Source of the DNA: Phallusia mammillata | Lineage: Eukaryota > Chordata > Ascidiacea > Phlebobranchia > Ascidiidae | Length of the DNA: 64,000 nt | Reading direction: 5' to 3' | NCBI GenBank assembly: GCA_003260075.1 | Contig: QLIY01000485.1 | Span: forward strand, 1 to 64,000 | Part shown: positions 1 through 12,200 of the stretch, piece by piece | How positions within the stretch are numbered: position 1 is the first letter of the stretch | Layout of the letters: each line of letters starts with the position of its first letter | Translations under genes and position numbers: made by a program | The notes under the pieces: model-generated | What the model saw: only the letters and a program-made list of their open reading frames with translations | What the model was told of the DNA's origin: nothing | The model's database searches: none

Positions 1-225
1 GATAATGTATTAGTCTTTGACATTAAAAAGTTTTGGGGGTTTTGTGTAGTAACTTCTCATTTTAAATTGTTTATGCATATAGTTTCAGGCATTGGCAACC
101 TTAATTGTGTTTTGCTTTTGAAAGTAAAATACCTCTGTGTTTTGCCTTTAAAGGCAGAAAAAGCATTGCCAAGCCGATCAGAAAAGGCAAAAACATAACC
201 TTTCATTCAACGTTGTTACCTATAG

Positions 226-1651
226 GTGATATATCTTTGCAATCTTGAGGGGCTTGTGCCATTGTTGACGAACCGGACGCTGAACGTCAAAGTTGTGCAC
301 CTTGTACGTGATCCAAGGGCAACAGTCAACTCAAGGGTGGCTGAAAGGCAACAAGGAGATCGCATGGACTCTATCGGGTGAGTGTTATTTGTGGGAACGG
401 GCGGGCTCAAGTTCGGAATGAGCAAACTTCAAATGTAAGTTCTCCATTGATCTACAAATAAATACCCGGATGTACAAATAAAGTAGATTTTTTATTAATG
501 TGTTTATTCAAACACCGGAATCTATATTGGTCGGTACCCCTACACACGATGTGTATTTTCATGGCCCGCTATGGTAATACATGCACGAAATAGGAGCTTA
601 CTGTTCACAACGGTTGCAACAAACCACCGTCAAGCAAAAAAGTGTTGGCTCGCAAAGTCATTAATATAGTTTGAAAACATAAATTGTAACTTAATGTTGC
701 TAACCCCTGGTATTTTACGGTGACTGACTNTGTTCACAACGGTTGCAACAAACCACCGTCAAGCAAAAAAGTGTTGGCTCGCAAAGTCATTAATATAGTT
801 TGAAAACATAAATTGTAACTTAATGTTGCTAACCCCTGGTATTTTACGGTGACTGACTGAGCGTATCTCAAGTAAACCGTGCTTTCAAAACACCCTAAAC
901 ACATAGTTCGAAGAGCCCCAATCAATCGTTATCGCACAGTGTTTTGACGTGTTTGCGTTGAATTCTTTTTTCTTTGTTTAACGTGCACTGTACCACGCGC
1001 ATTCAGTGTTATTTATCCCGATGAAGGCGACGTGAATAGGACGTTGAAACGTCGGTATAAAATACAGTTGCCAAAGAAGTGCTCTATAAATTTAATTATT
1101 TTAGTTGCTGTTTTTTTAAATATGCCCAGCTTTTCATGTGTTAAATTTATACGACATGTCATAAACTCTTTTAGGTATTAGTATATTTAACATGTCTTTG
1201 ATACTCTCGTAGAGTTCAAGCCAACGCCATATGCAAAAGGTTGGCAGAAAACACTCAGTTTGCGAAGAACGTCATACAACAAGGCCAGCTCCGCAAGCAG
1301 TACATCCGAGTCAGACATGAGGACTTTGCCCTGAATCCCATAGAAATCACACAACATATATATGATTTCGTTGGAATCAACATGAATCCCACCATCAAGA
1401 AATGGCTCAAAGAGGCGACTTCGCAACAAAACGATGGAAACCTTTCTGTAAAGCAATCACAAGGCACTAAACGAAACGCGGCCAAGGTTATTTCTGTCTG
1501 GAGAAACAAGCTGTCCTGGGATGAGGTACAGATGGTGCAAAAGATATGCTCGGAACCACTGGATCTGCTCGGTTACCGGCGTTTTGATTCTGAAAAGGAT
1601 CTTAAGAACATTGAGTCGATTTCCCATGTTATGAAAACAGACGCAAAGTGA
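226..1651 (+). CDS. Carbohydrate sulfotransferase, copy 1 (3' exons only)
   Basis: Two terminal exons, 226-377 and 1213-1651 (stop TGA), of a Golgi-type sulfotransferase that moves sulfate from PAPS to a sugar. The first ends at a GTGAGT donor in phase 2, and the second starts after a TAG acceptor, completing the codon. The first encodes the 3'-phosphosulfate-binding motif HLVRDPRATVNSR. The second has the family-typical RVRHEDFALNP and a C-terminal LLGYRRF. The upstream exons with the membrane anchor and 5'-PAPS loop lie beyond the left window edge. It is nearly identical to copy 2 but has five more residues after the RDPRA motif. The intron 378-1212 holds an exact ~129-bp repeat joined by an N. 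Family identity is firm; acceptor sugar is unknown. Confidence 0.85.
600..859. repeat. Exact direct duplication joined by N
   Basis: Bases 600-729 recur as 731-859 with a single N at 730 between them, inside the intron of sulfotransferase copy 1. The copies look identical. An N exactly at the junction points to a contig overlap that was not collapsed rather than a real tandem repeat. Confidence 0.85.
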
Positions 1652-2130
1652 TTTGTGCAAGTAATCCTGGGTGTTGAAGACTGTTTTATTCATGCATGAT
1701 ACAATCATGTTATTTGCAGCAACATATTATAACGATTTTTTATTATTGACGACTAACTACTTTTTGTCGAAAGTTAACTATTCTTTGCACTAACATGTAG
1801 CTTGCCAATATAATCAATGATAATTATGTGTTCGGGTGGCATTGCTCATTTGCTGCGATGAAATGTTTTAGAAATAGTTTTGCATCTGTGGTAAATTGCA
1901 CATAGACGTTTAGGTGGCCCCACTGGAACAAGTTTGCCTATAGTTTCGTCTTTTAATAAAGCTGTTACATTCCATAACCTAACGCAGGGCGTCTGCAAGT
2001 TGACAAAACCATTACAGTGGTGTATAGAGGCCGATATGACAACATAAAAAACAGTTTTAAAAGGGAAAATAAAAAGCAAGTTTAAAACGGTCATAGTACA
2101 CCAGGCATATTGAAGGCGTAATACCTAATG

Positions 2131-2572
2131 CAGGGGTTCCCAACCTTTTTAGATCTGGTACCACTTGGACGCTCGGTACTGCCACGCATACCACTTCTTG
2201 AAGCTTACAATTAGCATATATCGACGTTATATGTAGCTTAAGCTATAAAACAGTAGATGAGTATAGAGGATATATATCAAGAGCAATCATTTGACATAAT
2301 TAACGCCCACTGTGCCACGTTGTACGGCCTTTCAAAGCACTGTGGTTCTTGTTGACAACTGACATGACCTGTATTTTGAAGATCGTAGTGATACGAAACA
2401 ACAAGAATAGTTAGGTAACAATAAGAATAGGCTTTGGGAATTTTTCTTGTAAATAAAATATAAAGTTGTGAAGACAGGTTTTTGTGAAAAGAAAACTGAA
2501 ACTGCTCGCGTACCACCTGAAAAACCTTCGCCTACCACTAGTGGTACGCGTACCACAGGTTAGGAACCCCTG
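2131..2572. mobile_element. Non-autonomous hAT element
   Basis: Ends CAGGGGTTCCCAACC and GGTTAGGAACCCCTG form terminal inverted repeats. The perfect 8-bp target duplication acctaatg lies at 2123-2130 and 2573-2580. No transposase is visible. The paralogous block near 16080 lacks the insertion, so it arrived after the segmental duplication. Confidence 0.9.
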
Positions 2573-2931
2573 ACCTAATGCATTCGGGCTTGCTTGGGTG
2601 ACAGCCTGGATTCGGTATAACGCCTTCAATTTACAAACAGTTATGCCCTAATCGCTGGTCTGCATGAACGCTTCTAGATTGATTCAAGTATGAACGTATG
2701 ATAACCTTAGCTTAAGTTCAAAACGGAAAAAAGAAAGCAAGTAGAAACGGATAGAACAATTTCTGTTTTTTTGTGATTTTCAATTTGTTGGTCAGCAAAA
2801 TAAAATGATAAAAAGATTCAGTTTACTTGCAATACAACAAGCAACTCATCTTAAGCATAACGCATTCACACCCGTCCATCGAACATAAAAAAAACAATCA
2901 TATTTTTGGAGTAGTAGACCTTAATGACACC

Positions 2932-3116
2932 CAGTGTTTTTTTTAAGGTGTTTTGGGGGACCGAAACGGTCACCCAAATTTCTCCAGCGGTTTCCCAAAA
3001 TTTGGACTTGCAACTACAGTATAGCAAATATGGCTATTTTTGGTATTTAAATGAAACACTTGCGGTCTCTTAAAACTACTTAGCGGTCACCCAAACCAAA
3101 CCTTAAAAACAACCTG
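2932..3116. mobile_element. Short hAT-like element (family with 61591-61771)
   Basis: A 185-bp element starts CAGTGTTTT and ends AACCTG, flanked by the 8-bp duplication atgacacc (2924-2931, 3117-3124). A close relative sits at 61591-61771. The paralogous site near 16520 is empty. Confidence 0.8.
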
Positions 3117-3559
3117 ATGACACCCACGAGGTGTCAACAATGAGTTAGATTTCATCAAAAGAGAAAATCAGACAAAACTGTCACGCTTTTCAGAATACAC
3201 AACATAAGCCAGACATAGGCACGGTAACAGTCTTTTTTAATGATTAAAGTTACTGTGGTAAAAGCTATCTTACTGTACGGGGTTCAGCGACGAATTGATC
3301 TAGGTGCAAGAATATGATTTCCGCATGTTTACGATTTCCAAACTATTAGTTTGTTTGTCAGTGTTTACCCGAAAATTATTGATAATATTTAATTGATCAA
3401 AATAACAAACTTAGAATAGGTGACAAGTTATGTCATGTATTTTACCACTTTTAAATATACATTCGGTTTAACTACATGTTGCATTACGTTGGTAGAGAAA
3501 CCAGGAAGCAAGATATTGTAAAGTACGCAGAATTAAACGTTGCTTATGGATTTAGAGAA

Positions 3560-3561
<2 letters not shown>

Positions 3562-3627
<66 letters not shown>
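3562..3627. repeat. Poly-C tract, 66 nt
   Basis: An uninterrupted run of 66 C. It replaces sequence that is continuous in the paralogous block near 16940. Following DNA (to about 3848) ends in TTGAGAACCACTG, the 3' end of a hAT element whose 5' end is missing. The proline ORF across it is not a gene. Confidence 0.95.
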
Positions 3628-3629
<2 letters not shown>

Positions 3630-4256
3630 ATAGAAAGTTTTTTTTAAGAATTTACTTTCATTTGTGTCACTACACACAATTTTACAAGAATATTGGCTTT
3701 GGGGAAGGAATTGAGAAGGAATGTTTTTGTTTTGTTTTTTGTTCTGAACCTATTTTATAGTTGATTTTCTATCTCAAAAATTTACTGGGCCACAGATTTT
3801 TTTTGCAATGAAAGTGGGCCACGAAAGAAAAAAGGTTGAGAACCACTGAGGTAGAGCAAGTACAATGCAAGACATTGTCAAAACTATTTGTTGAGCCACT
3901 TGCATTTAAATTGTTTAAGCACAGTGTTATGGTGTATCTCATGTGAGCTAAAGACAAAACTTGCTCGTAAAGTAGCATTGATTATATATTTTAAGGGAGG
4001 TAGAGTAAGGAGAAAGTAAAATATTGTCAACTATTTTGGGGAGCCATTAGTAAACCTGTATGTATTTTTTAGACACAGATTTATGGTGTTTCTTGAGCAA
4101 TGAGCTGATCTAAGGACAAAACTTCCTCATGCAACTTTGATTAAGTTTTAAAAGGAAGGTAAAGTGAGCAGAAAGCAACATACTGTTAACTATTTGTTAA
4201 GCCACTTGCAAACTCGCATGTAAATTTTCAAGCACATCATTATGGTGTATCTAAAG

Positions 4257-5348
4257 CAGGGGTGGGCAAACTTTTCAATGCACGGGCCGCATTCCAAAGT
4301 TCTTAATGTTATCGGGCCGCATAGTATTTAACCAACGGCCGCCATTGTTTGCTTTTTTTTGTTTTAAAATAACTGGTGTAAAGAATTTGGTTTATATCAT
4401 ATATATATACCATTTAACTTGGTGCACAAGTTTAGCTAAACGAAGCTAACTGTTTATGACGTCATAATCTGTATTGTGACGATTGCGGGGCCTGTTTTTC
4501 TCATTGTTTGCACACAATAAGCGGATAAAAAGCCTGACGCATATAGTTACTAAGCTGGTAATCTTTTTTCCAGTCTCGCGAAATCTGTTTTTAGCAGTTT
4601 AAAAATCAAAATATTTGGCAAAATAGTTTTAGTTACGTCTCGGCCCAATGCATGTATTTTAAAACGGGCCACACAAACTCGTCTCCGCGGCCGCATGTTG
4701 TGCACGCCTGATCTAGCCCAAAAATATTTTCAGCTATGTGCAAATACGTTTGTTGTCACTTGACTAGGCAAAAATTGGTTAAAACGCTACAATTGTAATT
4801 GTTTCAAAATAAACAAGCATTTTAAGCACGTTTTTTTGTTAATAAATTCCTTGCGCCAACATTAAACAAGGCGAGCTGCTTTTAGTATCCATCCTTAGGT
4901 GTTGTGCGGGTCTGTGTTAATGATTCTAAACCCGTGTTTAATGTCCGTTTGCAATGTACTGCAACGACCTAAACTTGATCCAAAGTGACCAAAGTTTTGG
5001 CGTCAACAGTGCAAAGTGGGCTGTATTTGAAAACGTGAATAGCTTTTACTTTTATCGAACGAAGAAATTGTGTCAAGTGACGATTTGCATAATAACGTGG
5101 CAGAAACAACAGGCAAAGGCACATAAAAAGTATCTATGTTTAGTTCATATGCTGGTACGGGTACAGATACAGCACATGGTATAGGTATCGGCAAGTCGCA
5201 CCCTCGGTACTTTTTATTATTTTTTAAAAACTCTACGCCTGTGCTTATAATACTATTCAGCGTTGCTCGGTAACTTTCTCTTTAAAATTTACTAACACTT
5301 GGCGGGCCGCATGAACTCCTTTGCCGGGCCGTAGTTTGCCCACCCCTG
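4257..5348. mobile_element. hAT element, 1.09 kb, no transposase
   Basis: Terminal repeats CAGGGGTGGGCAAAC and GTTTGCCCACCCCTG with the perfect 8-bp duplication atctaaag (4249-4256, 5349-5356). The internal GGGCCGCA motif recurs near both ends and near 4690, so it may be a nested or composite insertion. The site is empty in the paralogous block near 17345. Confidence 0.88.
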
Positions 5349-5773
5349 ATCTAAAGCAAGCGAGCTGTTCTGGGGCTACAATTTACTCTTAATACCGCAT
5401 GTGCATTTAGAGTTTGTAGAAAACAACAGCAGAGAGGACGAAACAATCGCTTCAGTCACAGCAGCAGCAACAACAACAGTCGGGTAGAGCTACTAACACT
5501 GAGCTTCACCTTTGGCCCGACCTGGGAACTTCTGGTAGGTGGCGCAAAACAGCATAGGCGTTTATGGTGCTGACTCAGCAATTATTCTTACCATAAACCG
5601 AAATTGCTGTAAAATTGTCAGACTGAAATCAAGCCCGAATCCGAGCCGAAAAGCCCGTTACAATTCTGCCTTGGATACATATTGAAATAATAAACTAAAG
5701 ATACATAAATACCGATAGCAACATCCTTTTCTTATTCAAATAGAATCTATATATATGTACACAGACGCGACAG

Positions 5774-7530
5774 GGAAGTAATGGCGAACCTTTCATGAGA
5801 GGCAGCAAGTTTCTTCAAAGACAATTCGCCGATTACTTCAACATGGATGAAAATGCAATCCCGTATCTTCTTGTGTTTTGTCCCAATGTTGGAATGTTTG
5901 ATTCAAAAACGACAGAAGCATTCCGTCGCGACAACTTTAAGGTAAAAAAAAATTTTTGGTTGCATTTTTTTTACCACTGGGATTTCAAGGCAGAGAATGT
6001 CCTTCGCAACAAGATTCAAGTAACTAAATATCAAATTCACAAGTATCAAACGCGTGATTGTTGCGCCCAAATTATACGCTTTGAAATTGGTTGGGATAGT
6101 TAAATTTCTAGGTCAATTTGAAAAATAGACATAAGCATAGAAGTACTAAGAAAAAGAATAGAAGTACTATAGAAAATTATAAATATAACGGCTCAAAACG
6201 ACGTAAACGGCGTTATTTGCGTCATTAAATTGGTGAATAGATCCGTACATAGCGTTCCAGAGTAACAAATTGGTCAATTTCCACTTATCCTTGCCAAAAA
6301 AATGTAACACATCCACTTTATGTAGGGTTAGATATGCCTGCAAGTGTGATACAAGAAAGGGATAAGTCGCAAGGAGTCAGATGGCTGGAAAAGTGCATTG
6401 TTTGGCTCTCGGAAAATTACACAGGTGAAGAGAATGAAGAAGGTTTCATCGCTAACATCGCAAGCTCGGTTGAAGAATCACAACGAGATAACTTTATGGA
6501 AAACATAACCACCTTTTTAAGTGCTTCCAGACAACCACGTGGCCAGGCAAAAGTCCTTGAAGTTGTTAGAGGTCAAATCGAAGATAGCGAGTTTGGGGAA
6601 AGGATCGACAATGAGGACTTAGAACGTCGCGAGGTAAACGATCCAATTGTCGTGGAAAACAACTTCGGAGAGTTACTAGACCACGCTTCTACACTTAGTT
6701 TCCCATCGTGGGCTCTTCGAATGTTGATGGCTAACGCTACAGGTGCCCCGATGGTGAATTACTTACCATTGGCGCTAACTGACCCATCACAGTATCCGTC
6801 CCCGCACATTGCAGCAGCAGAAATCCGCCTTCAAGCTTACAGAGCTTTGGTCCATAATGACAGCAACAACAACGAGTTTTGCGAATTTGACCGCGTGGAG
6901 CAAGATTACAAGGAAACTTCACGACAACTAATCGTCCGTTGTGAAGACAATTTAGGGCCACAAGGTCGCGCCTTTGAGCGTGTGGATGATGACGCAACAA
7001 TGGATGCGCGGAAAGCGTATCTCATCAATACTTTAGTGTCGCCTGAAAACGCTGCAACCAGGGCCAGATTTGATAACATTCTTCCCCAGTTAAATGACGA
7101 CCTGCAGCTAACCATGGCAGCAACCTTGCATTGGATTTCAAAGTCACGACCGGATGCAGCAGCAGTCAAGGCTCTCGCTTACCAAATTGCGGTTTGTCAG
7201 AATCTCAGAGGCATGCGACAACTGTACGGAATTGTACATGACATGCGTCAACGTTTGAATGAGCGTGACTCTGGAGATTGGTGTACTGACCCACAAGCCC
7301 TACACTGGTCTTCTGAATGGCAGTTGTGTCTTTGGGAAGCAATTAATCTGAATCACATTTTAGGTTTTCCCCTGCCGGAGCCTGATATCTCGAAGGTGTT
7401 TGAAGGGATCTTGTTCGAAAAGGCGTGCACTTGCTTTCTGGCTGGCCACACCGCAGAAACCTTTATACGAGACCGAGATATTCGTGACCTGCTGGCTACG
7501 ATTTCTCCAAACTTCGCGGTATGTGATTAA
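5774..7530 (+). CDS. Asteroid/FAM120-like protein, 3' exons
   Basis: Two coding blocks: 5774-5941 (GSNGEPFMRGSKF... to RRDNFK, donor GTAAAA) and about 6326-7530 (398 codons from the internal ATG at 6334). By eye the second resembles the C-terminal half of FAM120/asteroid-like proteins, which are relatives of XPG nucleases without a proven catalytic role. Supporting stretches are a helix near residues 148-170, an NPEN-type helical segment in the middle, and a final WEAINLNHILGFPLP...FEGILFEK block resembling the family's conserved C-terminus. No nuclease-fold N-terminal exons were found upstream. Splice phases do not match (phase 0 donor, acceptor at 6325 needs phase 1), so a micro-exon, an indel or a pseudogene is possible. 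The stop at 7530 overlaps a good GTATGT donor, so the true end may differ. Family call is moderate. Confidence 0.5.
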
Positions 7531-9036
7531 AAATGGTTATGCGAGATGATGTTCCAACATTTTAGTGCTTCTTGCTTATTAGATATTACACTTGTTCCGT
7601 TTTTATCGTTTTTGGCCGTGTTGGTAATTACAACAATTTTTGCATGTAGTTTTTAGACCCAATAAGTTATTTAATTGTCAAGGACTTTTACGTTGCCTTA
7701 AAAAAAGTTTTAGCACTTTTTCAGTAAAAAAGCTATAATTAAAACTTCTTTTCATGTTTTCGTTTTTTTGTTGCTGTTTGATTACATTAAAAACAATCTA
7801 ATGTTGTGAGTTAACAGTATCGGAAAAAACGATACAACGACCAAAGAAAGGTTTAAGTTCATAAAAGAGTTAAACAAAGGTTTAAGCTCACTGAAAAAGT
7901 CATTCGTTTTTACGATTTTAAGATCTCGACAAATTTATAGAGTTCTTCTGGCAATAAATTTAATATTACGCCTGGAAGCGACAGCTTATGTATAAATTCC
8001 GTGTTAACAGCTTCATTAATACGTTCCAGGATTTACAACAATACATTTCTCAACCAACGCTCACATAGACTTGTTTCTAAAAACCCATATACTTGAAAGT
8101 ACATCGACAAACGTAGTTTCCCAATAGTTAACCTATTATCCAGTGTGAACTTCAAACAATGTCGACAAATAAGAAAGTAACCGTCAAAAACGTAATTAAA
8201 CCAACGTGTTTTTTTGTAGCGCTGTCTCCACCAAGTTAATGATTACCTTTTTGTTATTGTCTGTTTGCTTTAAACAAGGACTTGACTGAGAAGCGCTTGG
8301 AAGGGCTTTTTATATGTTTGTTTATGGTTTCAACCAGTAAAAATTCGGGGTCGGCTTATATCGATTTAATTGTTTCAGGAAAAGCAAAAAAATAACAACC
8401 AGACAAAGCATGTATGCTAAATGTTTTGGACAAATCTGACCTTTTGTATAGCTGTAGTGCAAAGGCAAGTTCGAACTTAAGAGTAATTGGTCTGGTCATA
8501 CGAGGGTTTAGCTCAGAAAAGTTCTAATCAGGGCGAAAGTTTACTGAACAAAGGTTTCGCCCATCCGGTTCCGTATTGACTTTTTCGTCCAAACTGGTAT
8601 AAAATACAGAACAGTTTAATCTGTGAAAAGTTTTTTAATAAAAAATGATGATTTTAAAGTAGGTTGTCGTAGGGTTGCAAGCAGGCTTGAAAATTGGCCC
8701 GGACCCTACATCTTACTAATAAAACCCAAAAGTTAGACAATCAGAGGCAAATCTACGACACAGATGCAGCCAACTCTTGGTATTAGAGTAAAATAGTACA
8801 ACCAGTGCTGGTTACTGAAGTAACGCAGAAAAATTGATAAAATTCATTGCCAATGTTTACAAGTAAACATTACAAGCACAGTTACATTTTTGTCGAAATA
8901 CATAAGTCTATTGAGAAGTAAAAAACGTTATGTATGGAAAAAAGGTTAAGGCCAATCCCACCTTTTACACTTGTCGGATGTTTTGTCCTTATGAAGTAAA
9001 TGTTGTGGAGGTGGACGAAAAATCATCACACAAATA

Positions 9037-9037
<1 letters not shown>
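7531..9037. other. Intergenic, no gene seen
   Basis: AT-rich DNA between the asteroid-like gene and sulfotransferase copy 2. It includes a degraded copy (about 7940-7990) of the repeat whose core reads GCCTGGAAGCGACAGCTTA, related to copies at 15105, 42715 and 62635. No supported coding exon. Confidence 0.6.

Positions 9038-9114
<77 letters not shown>
9038..9114. repeat. Poly-C tract, 77 nt
   Basis: An uninterrupted run of 77 C, about 120 bp upstream of sulfotransferase copy 2. Any proline ORF through it is an artefact of CCC codons. Confidence 0.95.
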
Positions 9115-9234
9115 TTTTGTCTAAAAGCCGAATATCGTTTATGTATTAGTCTTGATATTTGACATCAAGTTTTGGTGTATTTTATGCAGCCTTTTCATTT
9201 TAAATTGAAAAACAAATTCCTATACTATTTGAAT

Positions 9235-12200
9235 ATGAGAAACGCTGGCAAAAGTGCTGTAATCTTATTGGTCATTTTGGTGATTACCATTTTCCTATAT
9301 TCATTCCTGCCTTTCACAAAGCTTCCCAATATGGTAGTAAAACAAGAGCCGACAAGGGCGCACAAACAAGAGCAGTTGCCGGCGCGGAAAGGGCGTACAG
9401 ATGCCGTAATACTTTTGACACAAATGCGATCTGGGTCCAGCGTGCTTGGAGAGATTTTTAACCAACGGACGGACGTTACGTATTTCTACGAACCCCTCAT
9501 TCCCTTTTCTAAAATTGGTTGCGAAGATTTACTGGAAGATCGACACGAGGTTTTGAAGAAGATTTTAAGCTGCCAATTCGACTTGCAAGAGCATTACGCA
9601 CGCGGATATGAAGCAAGTAAAACCAAAAAAATCAATGGAAAGTAAGTAGCTCCTCTGGGGGTAATGAAACACAACTTATTTATCGAACTTTACAACACTA
9701 TGTATGGACCTGTTCATAAGTTTAATGAGGAAAAAAAGGCCCAAATCAGAATTGTAAACATGCCTGGATTTGCAGCCCGAAAACCCGACCCGAACCCGAA
9801 TCGTTTTTGAAAAGTCCGTTTAGGCCCGAAAGTTTAATTGACATGTTTATACATTGAAGCCCCAGGAAAGACCAAGGCAACAAACCCAATAGACAATTGG
9901 TACTGGATCTGTTTAACAGTAGGTCAGGTCCAACAACGGGCTACTTCAATTTATTCCAACACAAATACTGACACAGAATGTCAAGTCAGGTCCGAATCAA
10001 GCCCGTTTGTTTAAAGATACCTAAACTTGAACCCGGCCCGACTAACTACTTTGGTCCAAATACACTTAAAAAGCGATATTTTTCACCAATTAAACGTTTA
10101 AACGTAATGCTTTTTAGGTCTTTTTAGACCAGGGGTGCCCAACCTTTTTTCACTCGCGATCGACTTTTGAGGTAGTTCAACTCTCTAGATGTACCATTCC
10201 AATACAAATTAGCAAAGACATAGCGAGTACCAGAACAAAGTAACAATTACTACTGCAACTATTACTTATGTAACGTAACAAAGCGCCTACTTATCAACTT
10301 ATTAACATATCCTTATGATTAATTCACACAATAAAGTCATCCATGTACAGCAACGCGTTACAAAGCAACTGTTTTAAATATTTTTTTGCAACCCTTGCGA
10401 TCGACTTGAGATCAGTCCGAGATCGACCAGTCGATCGCGATCGAAGGNTTGCAACTGATTTGAAGGACGAAAAGTTAAAACAGCACATTCTCTGTTTGAC
10501 AGCGATCTTTGTTAGTGATGAAACGATGAAACCCTTTAAGCTCAAAATCCATCCGCAGAATTTTAGTGGTGGGTAACTTTTTCACATTTCATCTTTCGAT
10601 TTTTTTCGTCTTATTTTTAATAATATAAATAAAACTTGTGACTCTTGTGTTTGTGTAGATAAACAACAATCTATTCATAGTAAACAAGTGCTTCTAAAAT
10701 TGCAGGAGAACTTTTGGTGTTTAATGCATCTGACTTTCCTGATGTCCAGCTGAATGACCTACTAAAAATTAGCCATTACAACAACAGTTCTGCAAACTTC
10801 ATCCTAATACAGGTTTGTACATTTGTTTTTTAAATTAAATATTAGTGTACCGCATGCGGCCCTCCCAAGAGTTTTTGTGTGGACTGTAAGTAACTTTTAG
10901 AGGTTGTGTGTTTCACTCAGGCGGAATACCCTGTCAGACCAGTGAGCTTACAAGACACAATGATTCTTTATTAGTGGCATATGCAACGTTTAAAAAAGAT
11001 GATCAAAATAAACCATCTTTAGAATCAGCAATTCCGATTATTGCGTCATTGTATGCCATTGTTTTCACACAAAGCAGTAGAGCACAGTTGGTGCTACATT
11101 GTATTTAAGTTTGTTATTCATTACAATATTGTTTTTTAATGTAGTTAATGGCCTTAATGAACATTTTACATTTTAATCATACAATTTTGTTGTTGTCATG
11201 TTACACTGTAACAAATATTTCGATAGTGCGGTCCTCGACTTACTTCAAAGTTTGTTTTTGGCCCTCAAAGTTGTTTGAGTTTGACACTAACTGGCGTAGA
11301 GTGTAAAAGCAATGTGTTATTTTTATGAAGTTAAGCCTGGTGTACTTGTGCAATCTGAGGATAGGTAAAAATTTTGATTCTTTTTGGCCAAAAGTTTGTT
11401 TGTTTTTGAAATGTGGAACAAACATTTCCAAATATGTACCATGAAAAAAGATTTAATGTAATGTATAAAAAGCATAAATCACTTGTACTAATAGTAAAAT
11501 GTCAACTAGTCTTTCAGATAAATGTGCAAAAGCAACTACTGTTTCATATAAATTTGGAAACCTTCTGGTGTTAATGTAAATTTGTAATCTGTTTCAGGTG
11601 AAATCAGTAAATGGCGACATAAGTAAAGGTACAATTAGCATACATAAAGATCTCGCAGGAAAAGCTTGTTTCAATTTCCAAGTTTTTCAGGATGTAAATG
11701 TGGTCAAAGTGGAACCTGAGGTACATGCTTGTTTTTTTTTTAAATTCTATTTGTGGTTATGCTAGGGTGTAAAGGCCAATAGAGGTTTTTATGTGTATAT
11801 TGTGTACAGGATGTTACCATCGATTTGTTGGAAGTTTCATTTAAGGACCAATACATTAGTCGCAGTGATATGCTCAGAATGAAAAAACACCTTCTTAACT
11901 CATGTGTACATATTGAACAGTTTGTTGAGTTTTCTGAGATCAAGGCTCAGGTAAAATCAATTAAATTTTGAATTTGTATAACCAATCTTCTAGGCAGCAT
12001 TTTTCACACAATTTTTATCTTTGTTTTTGCTTTAAGGTGAGTGAAATGTGGGCAAACAGTGTCCAGGTGAAGTGTGGATTTATATCGGACCACACCAATT
12101 TCGTTTTGAGATCTTCAACTGCCAAAGTTTATCTCTTTATTCAAATGAGCGCTGAGATGTGGGAATATGATGCATATGGATACTTGCAGTTTGAACGAGC

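Larger units (their letters stand above)
1..5485 (+). repeat. Segmental duplication, left block (paired with 13450-17470)
   Basis: This block carries sulfotransferase exons 3-4 and the 3' flank of copy 1. It aligns in order with 13450-17470. Shared landmarks are the exon pair, the region after the stop, and the stretch ending in the CAGTCGGG motif (near 5485 and 17470). The left block is longer mainly because of hAT insertions at 2131, 2932 and 4257, each of which has an empty site in the right block. It has no gene between 1652 and 5773 that I can support. Confidence 0.8.

Noticed and set aside
3476..3760. Poly-proline ORFs over C tracts (also 8930-9124, 36571-36834, 62584-62775) and poly-glycine ORFs opposite
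   Set aside because: They exist only because CCC/GGG has no stop; flanking codons show no protein character and the tracts are probably junction artefacts.
5405..5532. Gln-rich coding exon (CAGCAGCAGCAACAACAAC) upstream of the asteroid-like gene
   Set aside because: It spans the edge of the segmental duplication, is non-coding in the paralogous block at 17400-17470, and its good donor gives the wrong phase for the next exon.
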